From Methylobacterium durans (GTDB lineage: Bacteria > Pseudomonadota > Alphaproteobacteria > Rhizobiales > Beijerinckiaceae), in the NCBI RefSeq assembly GCF_003173715.1, contig NZ_CP029550.1:992001-1056000 (forward strand): a DNA stretch of 64,000 nucleotides. The letters run 5' to 3'. The number at the start of each line of letters is the position of its first letter. The first letter of the stretch is position 1. The translations under genes were made by a program, and so were the position numbers. The notes under the pieces were generated by a model that saw nothing but the letters and a program-made list of their open reading frames with translations, was not told the DNA's origin and ran no database searches. Positions 34,909 to 44,908 of this stretch are shown here, piece after piece.

Positions 34909-35913
34909 TTACTGGCTGCCCTCGACGGCCGCGCGCAGAACCGGGGTCCAGCGGGCGACCTCGCTCTCCACGAGCTTCTGCAGGGCGGCCGGTCCACGCT
35001 CGGCCGTGGGCGGCACGGTACCGCCGAGGTCGAGGATGCGCTTGCGCGTCGACTCGTCCTCCAGCGACTTGCCGAGGGCGTTGACGAGGGCGGCCGAGAC
35101 ATCCTTCGGCAGGCCCTTCGGCGCGAAGACCGCGTTCCAGGCGCTGACTTCGTAGCCCTCCAGACCGGCCTCCTTGGTGGTCGGCACGTTCGGCAGCGCC
35201 GGCGAGCGCTCCGGCGTGGCGATCGCGTAGGCCTTGATCGTGCCGCCGGTGATCTGGGGCGCCACGTTGACGATCTGGTCGGTCATGAAGTCGACTTGCC
35301 CCGCCATCAGGTCGTTCAGGGCCGGACCGGTGCCGCGGTAGACGACGAGGGTGGGCTTGGCGCCGACGATCGAATCGAACAGCACGCCCGTGGAGTGGGA
35401 GACCGAGCCGACGCCGGCATGGGCCTGGTTGATCGAGGCGCCGCCCGCCTTCACCGCCGCGAGAAAGCCCTTGAGGTCGGGGGCGGCGAAATCCTTCTTG
35501 GCGACGATGACGATCGGCGTGCCGGCCGCCATCCCGATCGGGTCGAAGCTCGTGGCGGGATCGTATTTCAGCCCCTTGAACAGGGCGGGTGCCGCCCCGT
35601 GCGTGCCCATGTGGCCCATCATGATCGTGTAGCCGTCGGGGGCGGCCTGGGCGGCGCGGGTGATGCCGGTGGTGCCGCCCGCCCCCGTCACGTTCTCGAT
35701 CACGACCTGCTGGCCGAGGGTGCGGGACATGTGGTCGGCCACGATCCGCGCGACGACGTCGGTCGGTCCGCCGGCGGCGAAGGGCACCACCATGGTGATC
35801 GGGCGCTGGGGATAGGTGTCGGCCTGCGCGCCGGGCGCCGCAAGGCCGAGCCCGGTCGCCGCACCGGCGATCAGAGCGAGGCCCGCGAGGCGGCGGGTGA
35901 GCGTGCGTGTCAT
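34909..35913 (-). CDS. tctC: tripartite tricarboxylate transporter substrate-binding protein (TctC/Bug family)
   Basis: A 334-residue periplasmic binding protein with a signal peptide ending at APGAQA. The family motifs YPQRPITMVVPFAAGGPTDV, VVIENVTGAGGTTGI and YRGTGPALNDLMAGQVDFM are all present. It binds a carboxylate, classically citrate, for the TctAB permease. GGAGG precedes the ATG. It is the last gene in the operon, and a second TctC-like protein starts the same operon. Confidence 0.88.
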   Translation of the reverse strand: MTRTLTRRLAGLALIAGAATGLGLAAPGAQADTYPQRPITMVVPFAAGGPTDVVARIVADHMSRTLGQQVVIENVTGAGGTTGITRAAQAAPDGYTIMMGHMGTHGAAPALFKGLKYDPATSFDPIGMAAGTPIVIVAKKDFAAPDLKGFLAAVKAGGASINQAHAGVGSVSHSTGVLFDSIVGAKPTLVVYRGTGPALNDLMAGQVDFMTDQIVNVAPQITGGTIKAYAIATPERSPALPNVPTTKEAGLEGYEVSAWNAVFAPKGLPKDVSAALVNALGKSLEDESTRKRILDLGGTVPPTAERGPAALQKLVESEVARWTPVLRAAVEGSQ

Positions 35914-35967
35914 GTGCGTGTTTCCTCCGTAACCTGTGTCGGCCCGTCTCGCGCCCGGCGGGCGCGG

Positions 35968-37473
35968 TCAGGCTTCGCTGAAGACGTCGTCGCGGCTGCG
36001 GCGCAGCGACGGCATCAGGGCCGCGACCAGCATGATGATCGAGATGGCGAACAGCCCCGCGCAGATCGGACGTTCGAGGAACACCATCGCATCCCCACGG
36101 GACAGCGTGAGCGCGCGCCGCAGGTACTCCTCCATCAGCTTGCCGAGGACGAAGCCGAGCAGGAGCGGCGCCGGCTCGAAGCCGAACTTGATCAGCACGT
36201 AGCCGATCAGCCCGAACACGCCGATGAGCATGACGTCCGTGGGCAGCGCGTTGATCGAGTAGATGCCGATGGCGCAGAACATCAGGATCGCGGGGAACAT
36301 CAGACGGTAGGGCACCTTCAGGAGGCGAACCCAGACGCCGACGAGCGGCAGGTTGATGATGAGCAGCATCAGGTTCCCGAGCCACATCGAGGCGATCATG
36401 CCCCAGAACAGGTTCGGGTTCTTCGTCATCACGCCGGGCCCCGGCACGATGCCGTGGATCGTCATGGCGCCGACCATCAGGGCCATCACCGCGTTCGGCG
36501 GGATGCCGAGCGTCAGGAGCGGGATGAAGGAGGTCTGCGCACCCGCGTTGTTGGCGCTCTCCGGCCCCGCCACACCCTCGATGGCGCCGCGGCCGAAGCG
36601 GCTCGGGTCGCGGGCGATGCGCTTCTCGACCGTGTAGGCGGCGAAGGGGCCGAGCACGGCGCCGTTCCCGGGCAGGATGCCGAGCGCCGAGCCGATGGCG
36701 GTGCCGCGCAGGATCGGGCCCGCCGCCTGCCGGAGTTCCTGCCGGCCCGGCAACAGGCGACCGATATGCTGGCGCACCACGTCGCGGGTCTCGGTATGGT
36801 CGAGGTTGCGCAGGATCTCGGCGATGCCGAACAGGCCCATCGCGAGGACCGAGAAGTCGATCCCGTCCGTCAGGAAGGCGAGGCCGAAGGTCAGGCGCTC
36901 CTGGCCCGTCTCGAGATCCGTGCCGATCGTGGCGAGCAGGATGCCGACGAGAATCATCGCCACCGCCTTGAGGATCGAGCCCCGCGCCAGCACGACGGCG
37001 AAGACGAGGCCCATCACCATCAGGGCGAAATACTCGGCCGGGCCGAAGACGAGGGCGAGCCGGGTCAGCGGCGCGCCGATCGCGGCAATCAGCATGGTCG
37101 CCACGGTGCCGGCGCAGAACGAGCCGATCGCGGCGATGCCGAGCGCGATGCCGGCGCGGCCCTGGCGCGCCATCTGGTGCCCGTCGAGGGTCGTGATGAC
37201 CGAGGTCGCCTCGCCCGGGATGTTGACGAGGATGGCCGTGGTCGAGCCGCCGTATTGGGCGCCGTAATAGATGCCGGCGAGCATGATCAGCGCACCGACC
37301 GGATCGAGCCCGAAGGTGATCGGCAGAAGCATCGCGATCGTGGCGATCGGCCCGACGCCGGGCAGCACGCCGATCAGCGTGCCGACGAGGCACCCCAGGA
37401 AGCAGAGCGCGAGATTCTGCAGGCTGAGCGCGATCGAGAAGCCGAGCCCGAGATTGGAGACGAGGTCCGACAC
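35968..37473 (-). CDS. tctA: tripartite tricarboxylate transporter large permease subunit
   Basis: A 501-residue inner-membrane protein with about 11-12 helices. Motifs LVGTLIGVLPGVGPIATIAM, AGIYYGAQYGGSTTAILVNI and GNGAVLGPFAAYTVEKRI are TctA hallmarks. It uses a GTG start at 37473 with AAGGA upstream. It works with TctB and a TctC binding protein to import a tri- or dicarboxylate using an ion gradient. Confidence 0.9.
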   Translation of the reverse strand: MSDLVSNLGLGFSIALSLQNLALCFLGCLVGTLIGVLPGVGPIATIAMLLPITFGLDPVGALIMLAGIYYGAQYGGSTTAILVNIPGEATSVITTLDGHQMARQGRAGIALGIAAIGSFCAGTVATMLIAAIGAPLTRLALVFGPAEYFALMVMGLVFAVVLARGSILKAVAMILVGILLATIGTDLETGQERLTFGLAFLTDGIDFSVLAMGLFGIAEILRNLDHTETRDVVRQHIGRLLPGRQELRQAAGPILRGTAIGSALGILPGNGAVLGPFAAYTVEKRIARDPSRFGRGAIEGVAGPESANNAGAQTSFIPLLTLGIPPNAVMALMVGAMTIHGIVPGPGVMTKNPNLFWGMIASMWLGNLMLLIINLPLVGVWVRLLKVPYRLMFPAILMFCAIGIYSINALPTDVMLIGVFGLIGYVLIKFGFEPAPLLLGFVLGKLMEEYLRRALTLSRGDAMVFLERPICAGLFAISIIMLVAALMPSLRRSRDDVFSEA

Positions 37474-37509
37474 AGCCGAGTTGTCCTTGAAGCGAGACCG
37501 TGCAGAGCG

Positions 37510-38172
37510 TCAGGTCGTCATCGAGTGGGAGGCGACGTCGACCGCGGGGCGACGCTGGCCGCGGCCGACGAGGAGGAGCGCGAGGCCCCCGATCGCGAGG
37601 AGCCCCGCCGCCAGGCGCAGGAGCGTGCGCGAGGACAGGGTGCCGGAGAGCGCGTCGACGAGGGCGATCGGGAAGATCGGGATCGGCAGGTTGAGGAGGT
37701 CGCCGAAGAGCAGCATGCACCCGGCTGTGAGGAACAGCGCCAGGATGAGGAGTTCCCGCAGGCGCGCCTCGGGCGAGGCGTATCCGCCGACGATCACGGC
37801 GAGCGGACCCGCCACGATCAATCCGAGGCCGGGCGTCGAGACGGGCCCGAGGCTGAAAGGCCGGATCGTGACGGCGAAGGCGAGGATCGCGAGGGTAACG
37901 ACGACGGGGCCGCGCCAGGCCGCGCTCGCGAGCGGCTCACCGTCCTTCAGGAAGGCCGCAACGAGGAGGGAGATGCCGCAGAGTCCGATCCCGATCGAGA
38001 GCCAGCGCGGCATCAGGCCCGGTCCCATCGCCCGAAGCGTTCCCTGCGGCAGATCGCTCCCGGCCCAGAGCCCGAACAGGGCCAGGGCCACGAGGCCGAG
38101 ACCGGACACCAGGCTCTGCGGTGCGCGCACGATGCCACGGCCCGGTCCACGGCCGTGGTTCAGCTCGCTCAT
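37510..38172 (-). CDS. tctB: tripartite tricarboxylate transporter small permease subunit
   Basis: A 220-residue membrane protein of the TctB family with four or more helices. SGLGLVALALFGLWAGSDLP, LGTLRAMGPGLMPRWL-type sequence and LILALFLTAGCMLLFGDLLN are typical. GGAGGAG precedes the ATG at 38172; the longer frame to 38283 is not needed. It lies between tctA and the second binding protein gene. Small subunits of this family are poorly conserved, so the call rests partly on context. Confidence 0.82.
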   Translation of the reverse strand: MSELNHGRGPGRGIVRAPQSLVSGLGLVALALFGLWAGSDLPQGTLRAMGPGLMPRWLSIGIGLCGISLLVAAFLKDGEPLASAAWRGPVVVTLAILAFAVTIRPFSLGPVSTPGLGLIVAGPLAVIVGGYASPEARLRELLILALFLTAGCMLLFGDLLNLPIPIFPIALVDALSGTLSSRTLLRLAAGLLAIGGLALLLVGRGQRRPAVDVASHSMTT

Positions 38173-38298
38173 GTCGTCTCCTCCTGCCGCCGTCCTCGTC
38201 GGCTGCCGCCTTTCCGGCGGGTCTGCCGAGGACTGTGCCACGTCTTGCCCGTCCCGTCGCGAGGACGCCGACGGTTTTCCCAAGCAACGCGCGACTGA

Positions 38299-39303
38299 TC
38301 ACTCGGTCTGGACGCCGGCCTCCTTGACGACCGGCGCCCATTTCGCAGCCTCTGCTTTCACGTGATCGGCGAGCGCCTCCGGGCTCGAACCGACGACGGT
38401 GGCGCTGAACGCATTCATCCGCTCGATCACGGTCGGATCCTTGAGGGCCTTGAGCGCCGCGGCGTTCAGCGCGTCGATGACCGGGCGCGGGGTCTTGGCG
38501 GGGACGAAGAGCGCGTTCCAGGTGTAGGTCTCGTAGCCCGGCAGCCCGGCCTCGGCGATCGTCGGCATATCTGGGAACGAGGGAGCCCGCTCCTTGGTGG
38601 TCACCGCGACGCCCCGGAGCGTTCCGGCCCGGATGAATTCCGAGGACGAAGGCAGGTTGTCGAACATGATCGGGACCTGCCCCGCCACCACGTCGTTCAG
38701 CGCCGGGCCCGCACCGCGATAGGGAATGTGCTGCATCTGTGCTCCGGCCATGCTCTTGAAGAGCTCTCCGGACAGGTGCAGCGGCGTGCCGTTGCCCGAG
38801 GACGCGTAATTGTACTTGCCCGGCTCCGCCTTGAGGAGGGCGATCAGCTCCGGCACGGTCTTGGCGGGCAGGTTCGGGTTCACGACGAGGACGTTCGGCA
38901 CCACCGCGAGAAGCGACACGGGCGCGAAGTCGGTGATCGGGTCGTAGGGCTTGCGCTTCAGGATCAACGGGTTGAGGGCGTGGGTGGCCACCGTGCCCAT
39001 CAGGATCGCGTAGCCGTCCGGATCGGCCTTGGCGACGCGTGTCGCCCCGACATTGCCGCCCGCCCCGACGACGTTCTCGACTACGACCTGCTGGCCGAGG
39101 CTCTCCGACATCTTCTGGGCGACGAGGCGGGCCACCACGTCCGTCGAGCCGCCGGCCGCGAAGGGAACGATGAGGGTAATGGGCCGGGTCGGGAAATTCG
39201 CCTGCGCCTGCGCGCTCCCGGCCGAGAGCGGCAGCGCCGCGAAGCACGAACCGGCGAGCCACAGCCCCAGGAGCGCGCGGCGCCCCATACCGAAACCTGT
39301 CAT
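38299..39303 (-). CDS. second TctC/Bug-family substrate-binding protein
   Basis: A 334-residue periplasmic protein with a signal peptide (MGRRALLGLWLAGSCFAALP, cleaved near SAQAQA). FPTRPITLIVPFAAGGSTDV, VVVENVVGAGGNVGATRVAK and YRGAGPALNDVVAGQVPIMF show it to be a paralogue of the protein at 34909. AGGAG precedes the ATG at 39303. It heads the operon; two binding proteins for one TctAB permease suggests two substrates. Confidence 0.88.
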   Translation of the reverse strand: MTGFGMGRRALLGLWLAGSCFAALPLSAGSAQAQANFPTRPITLIVPFAAGGSTDVVARLVAQKMSESLGQQVVVENVVGAGGNVGATRVAKADPDGYAILMGTVATHALNPLILKRKPYDPITDFAPVSLLAVVPNVLVVNPNLPAKTVPELIALLKAEPGKYNYASSGNGTPLHLSGELFKSMAGAQMQHIPYRGAGPALNDVVAGQVPIMFDNLPSSSEFIRAGTLRGVAVTTKERAPSFPDMPTIAEAGLPGYETYTWNALFVPAKTPRPVIDALNAAALKALKDPTVIERMNAFSATVVGSSPEALADHVKAEAAKWAPVVKEAGVQTE

Positions 39304-39581
39304 CGAGCCACTCCTCGAACGTTTCATCCGTGGCGCCCGCCTTCATCCGGGCCGGTCGCGCAGGGACATACTGGTCCGGCGGGACCCGATCCGTAAAGGA
39401 GAGCGGGCGCGCAGGATTGCCGAGATCGCATTGACGGCGCGGATCAATTGTCACGGATGAAGCTGGCCGGTGCGCATTCCAAGATTCGCCGACGGGTTCA
39501 CAAGTGAGGCCGGAGCACTCTGACGATCCGGCTTTCGCGGTCGCCGCTCCGTGCTAGGTTCCCGCGCCCACGGAGTCCGCG

Positions 39582-39944
39582 ATGCGCCTGTCCCTGTTCG
39601 CCGCCCTTCTCGTTCTCGCCGCGCCCCTGACGGCCGCGGCTCAGGTCGATCCCGCCCCGAACAAGCGGCGTCCCGTCCCGCCGAACGCCGCAGCGCGGGC
39701 GGCCGAGCCCGCTCCGCATACGGAAGAGGAGCTGGAGGCGAGCCGCAACCGGGCCGACACCGAGCGGAAGTTGCAGGAGAAAGCCTTCGACGACCGCGTC
39801 CGCCGCGCCACCGGCTCGATCTGCAGCGGTTGCGTGACCGGGCCCGCCGCCGCGCCGCGGCGCGCGCGCAATGCCGGTGCGGACCGCGAGGCCGCCCCGC
39901 ACGATCCCGCCGAGGCTCCGCCGCTGCCCGCCACCCGCCCCTGA
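39582..39944 (+). CDS. small secreted protein, Pro/Ala/Arg-rich
   Basis: A 120-residue protein with a signal peptide (MRLSLFAALLVLAAPLTAAA, then QVDPAP). The mature part has a charged helix (EEELEASRNRADTERKLQEK) and an isolated CSGC motif (ATGSICSGCVTG). The tail is disordered and rich in Ala, Pro and Arg. The CxxC could bind metal or form a disulfide. No family recognised. It precedes the RNase E gene by 575 bases. Confidence 0.65.
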   Translation: MRLSLFAALLVLAAPLTAAAQVDPAPNKRRPVPPNAAARAAEPAPHTEEELEASRNRADTERKLQEKAFDDRVRRATGSICSGCVTGPAAAPRRARNAGADREAAPHDPAEAPPLPATRP

Positions 39945-40519
39945 CCGGCGGCGGGTGCGACGACGGCGCCCGCGCGCTCGATCGCACCCTTGCCAAATCG
40001 CTGCGGCAATCTGTAATGATACGGACCCCTTCCCGGTTGCGTCGGTCGATATTGCGACCTGCGGCCGAACCCCCGGGCCCATGCGCGCTGTCGCTTTCGG
40101 TCCCTCGCGGTGATCGCCGGATCCTTCTTGGACATCGGGCGGGTGTCGGCACACGTGGCGGTTTTATGCTCGCCACACCCAGTTGGAATTCGCGGCCGGC
40201 ATTTGCCGGCCAGGATGTTTTCGCGAGGTCGGGGAAAGGATGGGCGAACGCACAGCATCGGTTGCCGTTGCTCGTGCCGCAAGCGCGCGTGTCTCGCGTC
40301 GCGCCGGTTCGTCCCTCCCCCCGGCCATGTTCAACCCCAGGCGCGCCGAAGATCGGCGCCGAGCGGCGGTTGACGGCATTCCCTTCCCCACAGCCCCCAC
40401 GGCCCCGGTGACGAGGCCGTCGCGAGCGTTTCCCAGGATGGCCCGCGGGCCGGGAGAGGCTCCACCGGGACGCCTCGGTCCAAGGTGTGCGACGTCGGCC
40501 GCCATGTCGAAAGTTCGTC
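39945..40519. other. long region upstream of RNase E, no gene seen
   Basis: Open frames here lack support. RNase E genes often have long autoregulated leaders in other bacteria, and this region is long enough for one, but no defined hairpin was identified. Confidence 0.35.
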
Positions 40520-43393
40520 ATGGCCAACAACAAGATGCTCATCGATGCGATGCACCCGGAGGAGACCCGGGTCGTCACGGTTCACGGATCTAGAGTCGAG
40601 GAATTCGACTTCGAGGCCGCCAACCGGCGCCAGCTGCGCGGCAACATCTACCTCGCCAAGGTGACCCGCGTGGAGCCCTCGCTCCAGGCGGCCTTCGTGG
40701 AATACGGCGGCAACCGCCACGGCTTCCTCGCCTTCAACGAGATCCACCCCGACTATTACCAGATCCCGCTGGCCGACCGGCAGGCGCTCCTTGAGGACGA
40801 GGCGCGCGACGCCGAGGAGCATCGCGAGCGCGAGGAGCGCCGCCGCACGTCCCGCCGCTCGCGCGGACGCCGCGCCGAGGCCGCCTCGGCCCGCAATGCC
40901 GAGACGGTGAGCGCCGAGGATGCGAGCGAGACGGCAGAGGGCGCCGAGGCCGTGGTGCCGGGCGGCGACGCCTCGGCCGATCTGCCCGAGGGCGCGCTCG
41001 CGTCCGGGTCGGACGCGAGCGCCGAGGCTTCCGGCACCTCCGACGCTGCGTCCGAGGCGCTTGCCCAGCCGCAGGCCGAGGCCGGTGAGCCCGCCACGTC
41101 CGAGGCGCCCGTGCCCGTCGCCGAGGGCCACCCCGAGCCGGCCGCCGTCGAGGCCGCCGCCGACGCGGCCGATTCCGAGGAGGCCGAGACGAGCGATGCC
41201 TCCGAGGACGAGGATTCGGAGGAATCCGACGACGAGCCCGGGGACGACGAGGATTCGGACGACGACGAGGATTCCGACGAGGACGAGGAATCCGAGGACA
41301 GCGACGATCCGGACGCCGAGCCGAAGATCGCCCAGGTCGGCGGCAACGGCGACGCGCTGGCCGAGATCCCGGAGCGGCCCCGCACCTACCGGCGCCATTA
41401 CAAGATCCAGGAGGTGATCAAGCGCCGCCAGATCATCCTCGTTCAGGTCGTGAAGGAGGAGCGCGGCACCAAGGGCGCGGCGCTCACCACCTATCTGTCG
41501 CTCGCCGGGCGCTACTCGGTGCTGATGCCGAACACCGGCCGCGGCGGCGGCATCTCCCGCAAGATCACGAGCGCGGCCGATCGCAAGCGCCTGAAGGAGG
41601 TCGCGCAGGACCTGGAAGTGCCGGACGGGATGGGTGTCATCCTGCGCACCGCCGGCGCGTCCCGCACCAAGCCGGAGATCAAGCGGGACTTCGAGTACCT
41701 GATGCGGCTCTGGGAGAGCGTGCGCGAGCTGACCCTGTCCTCGCAGGCCCCGGCGCTCGTCTACGAGGAGGGCTCGCTCATCAAGCGCGCCATCCGCGAC
41801 CTCTACAACAAGGATCTCGACGAGGTTCTGGTGGCGGGCGACGACGCCTACCGCGAGGCCAAGGACTTCATGCGGATGCTGATGCCGACCCAGTCCAAGG
41901 TCGTGAAGCCCTACCGCGATCCGACGCCGATCTTCGCCCGCTACGGCGTCGAGCAACAGCTCGACGCGATGTTCTCGACGCATGTCTCCCTGAAATCGGG
42001 CGGATACCTCGTCATCAACCCGACCGAGGCGCTCGTCTCGATCGACGTGAACTCGGGGCGCGCCACCCGCGAGCACGACATCGAGGACACCGCCCTCAAG
42101 ACGAATCTCGAGGCTGCCGAGGAGGTCTCGCGGCAGCTGCGCCTGCGCGATCTCGCCGGCCTCATCGTGATCGACTTCATCGACATGGAGGAGAAGCGCA
42201 ACAACCGCGCCGTCGAGAAGAAGCTCAACGAGTGCCTGAAGAACGACCGCGCCCGCATCCAGGTCGGCCGGATCTCGCCCTTCGGGCTCCTGGAGATGAG
42301 CCGCCAGCGCATCCGCACGGGCGTGCTCGAATCCTCCTCGATCCCCTGCGCCCATTGCGGCGGCTCGGGCTTCGTGCGGGCCACCTCGTCGGTGGCGCTG
42401 CACATCCTGCGCTCGATCGAGGAGGCGCTGCTCAAGTCGCAGACCCACAACCTCGTGCTGCGCACGCGCACCGAGGTGGCGCTCTACATCCTCAACCAGA
42501 AGCGCGCGCACCTGCGGGAGCTCGAAGTCCGCTTCGGCGTCACCGTGACGATCGCGGCCGACGAGCGGCTCTCGGCCACGGCGGCCTTCCAGCTCGATCG
42601 CGGCGAGCCCGCGCAGCGCGCGGAAGGGCCCGTGACAGGCGTGCGCGCGGTCGCGATCTCGCCCGCGATGGCGGTCGAGGACGAGATCGAGGAGGAGGAA
42701 CTCGTCGAGGAGGTCTCGGAGGAGGCTGAGGGCGAGGCCGAGGAGGGCGAGGCCCGCACCGAGGGCCGGGAGGACGGCGAAGGCCAACGCCGCCGTCGCC
42801 GCCGTCGCCGCCGCCGCGGAGGCCGGTCCGAGAACGGCGCCGAGGAAAACGAGGCGCAGGCCGGTGACGACGAGGGCGACGATGAGGCCGGAGAGGGTGA
42901 CGAGGCCGTCGCCGCCGATGCCGACGAGGCGCCGAGCGAGCCCGTCCGCGCCACCGAGGACGAGAGCGGCGGACGCCGCCGTCGCCGCGGGCGTCGGGGT
43001 GGCCGCGGCCGCTCGGAGGGTCGCGGACAGGGTGCCGACGATGCGGGGGCGGATATGGCGGCAACGGACGTGGCGGCCCTGTCTCCGGAAGAGCCGGTGA
43101 GCGCCGAGACCGTCGCCGAGACCGTCGCTTCCTCGGTCGAGGAGCGCGCGGACGAGGCGGTCCTGATGGAAGCGGCCGTCGAGCTGCCGGTTGCGGCGAG
43201 CCCGGCGGACGAGCCCGCCGCTCACACGACCGACAGCGCGGCACCCGAGATGGGCGGCACGGACGAGGTCGCGGCGCCGACGACGCCCGCGCCCGAGCCG
43301 GTCGCCGTCGTCCTGACGCCTCCGTCCGATCCCGACCGCCCGAAGCGGGCGGGTTGGTGGTCACGCACCAAGGCAGCCATCACCGGCGAGTGA
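40520..43393 (+). CDS. rne: ribonuclease E/G family endoribonuclease (RNase E)
   Basis: A 957-residue RNA-processing enzyme. The start MANNKMLIDAMHPEETRVVT is standard for alphaproteobacterial RNase E. The S1 domain (RGNIYLAKVTRVEPSLQAAF, about 37-100) is split by an acidic insert from about 95 to 285, then resumes at HYKIQEVIKRRQIILVQVVK. The DNase I-like catalytic region carries two metal-binding aspartates (VSIDVNSG and IVIDFIDM). The zinc link is CAHCGGSG near residue 610. The C-terminal arm is acidic with Arg-rich patches (RRRRRRRRRRG) and ends WWSRTKAAITGE, the likely degradosome scaffold. No ribosome binding site is obvious. It is transcribed alone. Confidence 0.93.
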   Translation: MANNKMLIDAMHPEETRVVTVHGSRVEEFDFEAANRRQLRGNIYLAKVTRVEPSLQAAFVEYGGNRHGFLAFNEIHPDYYQIPLADRQALLEDEARDAEEHREREERRRTSRRSRGRRAEAASARNAETVSAEDASETAEGAEAVVPGGDASADLPEGALASGSDASAEASGTSDAASEALAQPQAEAGEPATSEAPVPVAEGHPEPAAVEAAADAADSEEAETSDASEDEDSEESDDEPGDDEDSDDDEDSDEDEESEDSDDPDAEPKIAQVGGNGDALAEIPERPRTYRRHYKIQEVIKRRQIILVQVVKEERGTKGAALTTYLSLAGRYSVLMPNTGRGGGISRKITSAADRKRLKEVAQDLEVPDGMGVILRTAGASRTKPEIKRDFEYLMRLWESVRELTLSSQAPALVYEEGSLIKRAIRDLYNKDLDEVLVAGDDAYREAKDFMRMLMPTQSKVVKPYRDPTPIFARYGVEQQLDAMFSTHVSLKSGGYLVINPTEALVSIDVNSGRATREHDIEDTALKTNLEAAEEVSRQLRLRDLAGLIVIDFIDMEEKRNNRAVEKKLNECLKNDRARIQVGRISPFGLLEMSRQRIRTGVLESSSIPCAHCGGSGFVRATSSVALHILRSIEEALLKSQTHNLVLRTRTEVALYILNQKRAHLRELEVRFGVTVTIAADERLSATAAFQLDRGEPAQRAEGPVTGVRAVAISPAMAVEDEIEEEELVEEVSEEAEGEAEEGEARTEGREDGEGQRRRRRRRRRRGGRSENGAEENEAQAGDDEGDDEAGEGDEAVAADADEAPSEPVRATEDESGGRRRRRGRRGGRGRSEGRGQGADDAGADMAATDVAALSPEEPVSAETVAETVASSVEERADEAVLMEAAVELPVAASPADEPAAHTTDSAAPEMGGTDEVAAPTTPAPEPVAVVLTPPSDPDRPKRAGWWSRTKAAITGE

Positions 43394-43408
43394 TCGCCGC
43401 GCGAGCAT

Positions 43409-43439
43409 GGGCGGGCGCGTGTCTGACGCGCGCCCGCCC
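43409..43439 (+). terminator. terminator after rne
   Basis: GGGCGGGCGCG (43409-43419) and CGCGCCCGCCC (43429-43439) form an 11-base stem with a short loop, 16 bases after the rne stop codon. A long T-run is absent. Confidence 0.65.
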
Positions 43440-43659
43440 TCGCTGCCGGATTGCCGCAAGGATCCCCGCACATGTCTCGCAGGCGATGCCGTAACTGTGA
43501 GCGGGAAGTCGTTTGGGCCGTTCGGTCGCCCCGTGGAAGTTGAATGAAAGTCGTTCTTTGCCCGGACCAGGCGACGGTTTCTGGTGACGTCAGATTAACG
43601 ATCGCTTGAGCTTTTTCTGAGCACTCTGCCCTCAATCCTCACCGAGGGCGCTTCGTCCC

Positions 43660-44904
43660 ATGCTCCGTCTGTTCCGCCGTGGCCATGTCGAGACGAAGGC
43701 CCCTCTCTCCCGCGTGCCACCTGCTCCCGTGGAAGCGCCTGTCGCTCCGCCGCCCGCGCCGACTGGTCCCGACATCGGCTTGCTGCAGCGGCAGGCCAAC
43801 GTCTCCGCCGCCGCTTCCGAGGCGGGCGTCTCGATCGGCTGGATCACCCATGACGCGGCGCAGGTGGCGGATCAGGCCCGCCTGATCGCCGCCGCGAGCG
43901 AGGAAGTGGCGGCGTCCACCAGCGAGATCGCGGCCCGCTCGGCGACCTCTGCAGCAACCGCGGAGCGCGCCCGCGCCGGTATCGTCGAATGCGCGGTCGA
44001 CATGCGGCAGGCCGCGGAGCGGATGGGGATCATCGAGACCTGCACCGGCGAGATCGGCGGGCGCCTCGACGGCTTCGCGACGGCGGCGCGCCGGATCGAG
44101 GAGATGGCGAGCGCCATTGCTGCCATCTCCGCGCAGACGAACCTGCTCGCGCTCAACGCCACGATCGAGGCCGCGCGCGCCGGCGAGGCGGGCCGCGGCT
44201 TCGCGGTCGTCGCGGGCGAAGTCAAGGCGCTCTCGGCCCAGACGGCGAAGGCCACCGAGGAGATCCGGGCGCGGCTCGCCTCGCTTCAGGGCGAGCTCGC
44301 ATCGATGCAGGGCGCGGTCGATCAGAGCCGCGCCGCCGTCTCGGCGGGCTCGGCGGTGATGGCGCGGGCGAATGCCCGGGTCGAGGCGGAGAGCGCGTCG
44401 GTCGCCGCGGCCGCCTCGGAGATGCGCGCCATGGCCGAGATCATGGACCAGCAGATCCAGGCGACGAGCGAGATTTCCTCAAACATCACCCGCATCGCCT
44501 CCGGCACCGAGAAGTCCCGCGGCGAGATCGCGGATGCGATCGGAAGCCTCCTCAAGGTCGAGCAGGCGAGCCTCGACCTTCTCTCGGGCGACGACGCCCT
44601 CGCCGTTCGCCTCGCCCGCCTTCCCGCGGATTGCGCGGCATGGCGCCGCCGCCTCGCCGCCGCTCTGGTGGGGCTCGCCGCTGCCGACGAGCAGGCGACC
44701 ACCTGCCCCGGCCAGGATGCTCCCCTCCCCGCCTCCGTTCAGGTCCATCTCGACGGCGCGCGGGCGCGGGCCGGCGAGATGGTCGCGAGCGTGCGCGCGT
44801 CCGATTGGGGCGCGGCGGCCGACACCTTCCGGGCCTTCGAAGCGAAGCTTCAGGACGCCGCGAAGGCAGCGGACTCGGCCGCGGCGCGCGGCCTCGCCGC
44901 CTGA
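43660..44904 (+). CDS. cytoplasmic methyl-accepting chemotaxis protein
   Basis: A 414-residue chemoreceptor without membrane segments or HAMP domain. The long coiled-coil signalling domain has the conserved tip [20 protein letters not shown] and [20 protein letters not shown], which contacts CheA and CheW. The first 45 residues are basic and Pro-rich (linker). The C-terminal 100 residues ([38 protein letters not shown]) form a helical bundle resembling a CZB-like sensor, but without a clear His-Cys zinc set. It would sense an internal signal. The stop lies five bases from the convergent aminotransferase stop. Confidence 0.85.
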   Translation: MLRLFRRGHVETKAPLSRVPPAPVEAPVAPPPAPTGPDIGLLQRQANVSAAASEAGVSIGWITHDAAQVADQARLIAAASEEVAASTSEIAARSATSAATAERARAGIVECAVDMRQAAERMGIIETCTGEIGGRLDGFATAARRIEEMASAIAAISAQTNLLALNATIEAARAGEAGRGFAVVAGEVKALSAQTAKATEEIRARLASLQGELASMQGAVDQSRAAVSAGSAVMARANARVEAESASVAAAASEMRAMAEIMDQQIQATSEISSNITRIASGTEKSRGEIADAIGSLLKVEQASLDLLSGDDALAVRLARLPADCAAWRRRLAAALVGLAAADEQATTCPGQDAPLPASVQVHLDGARARAGEMVASVRASDWGAAADTFRAFEAKLQDAAKAADSAAARGLAA

Positions 44905-44908
44905 GGGC

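Noticed and set aside
34747..38298. Open frame of about 1180 codons opposite the tricarboxylate transporter genes
   Set aside because: Antisense shadow of tctC, tctA and tctB with an Asp/Arg/Gly-repeating composition.
40331..43225. Open frame of about 960 codons opposite RNase E
   Set aside because: Hydrophobic Leu/Val/Gly repeats arise from the complement of the Glu/Asp-rich rne codons; the plus-strand frame has all RNase E motifs.
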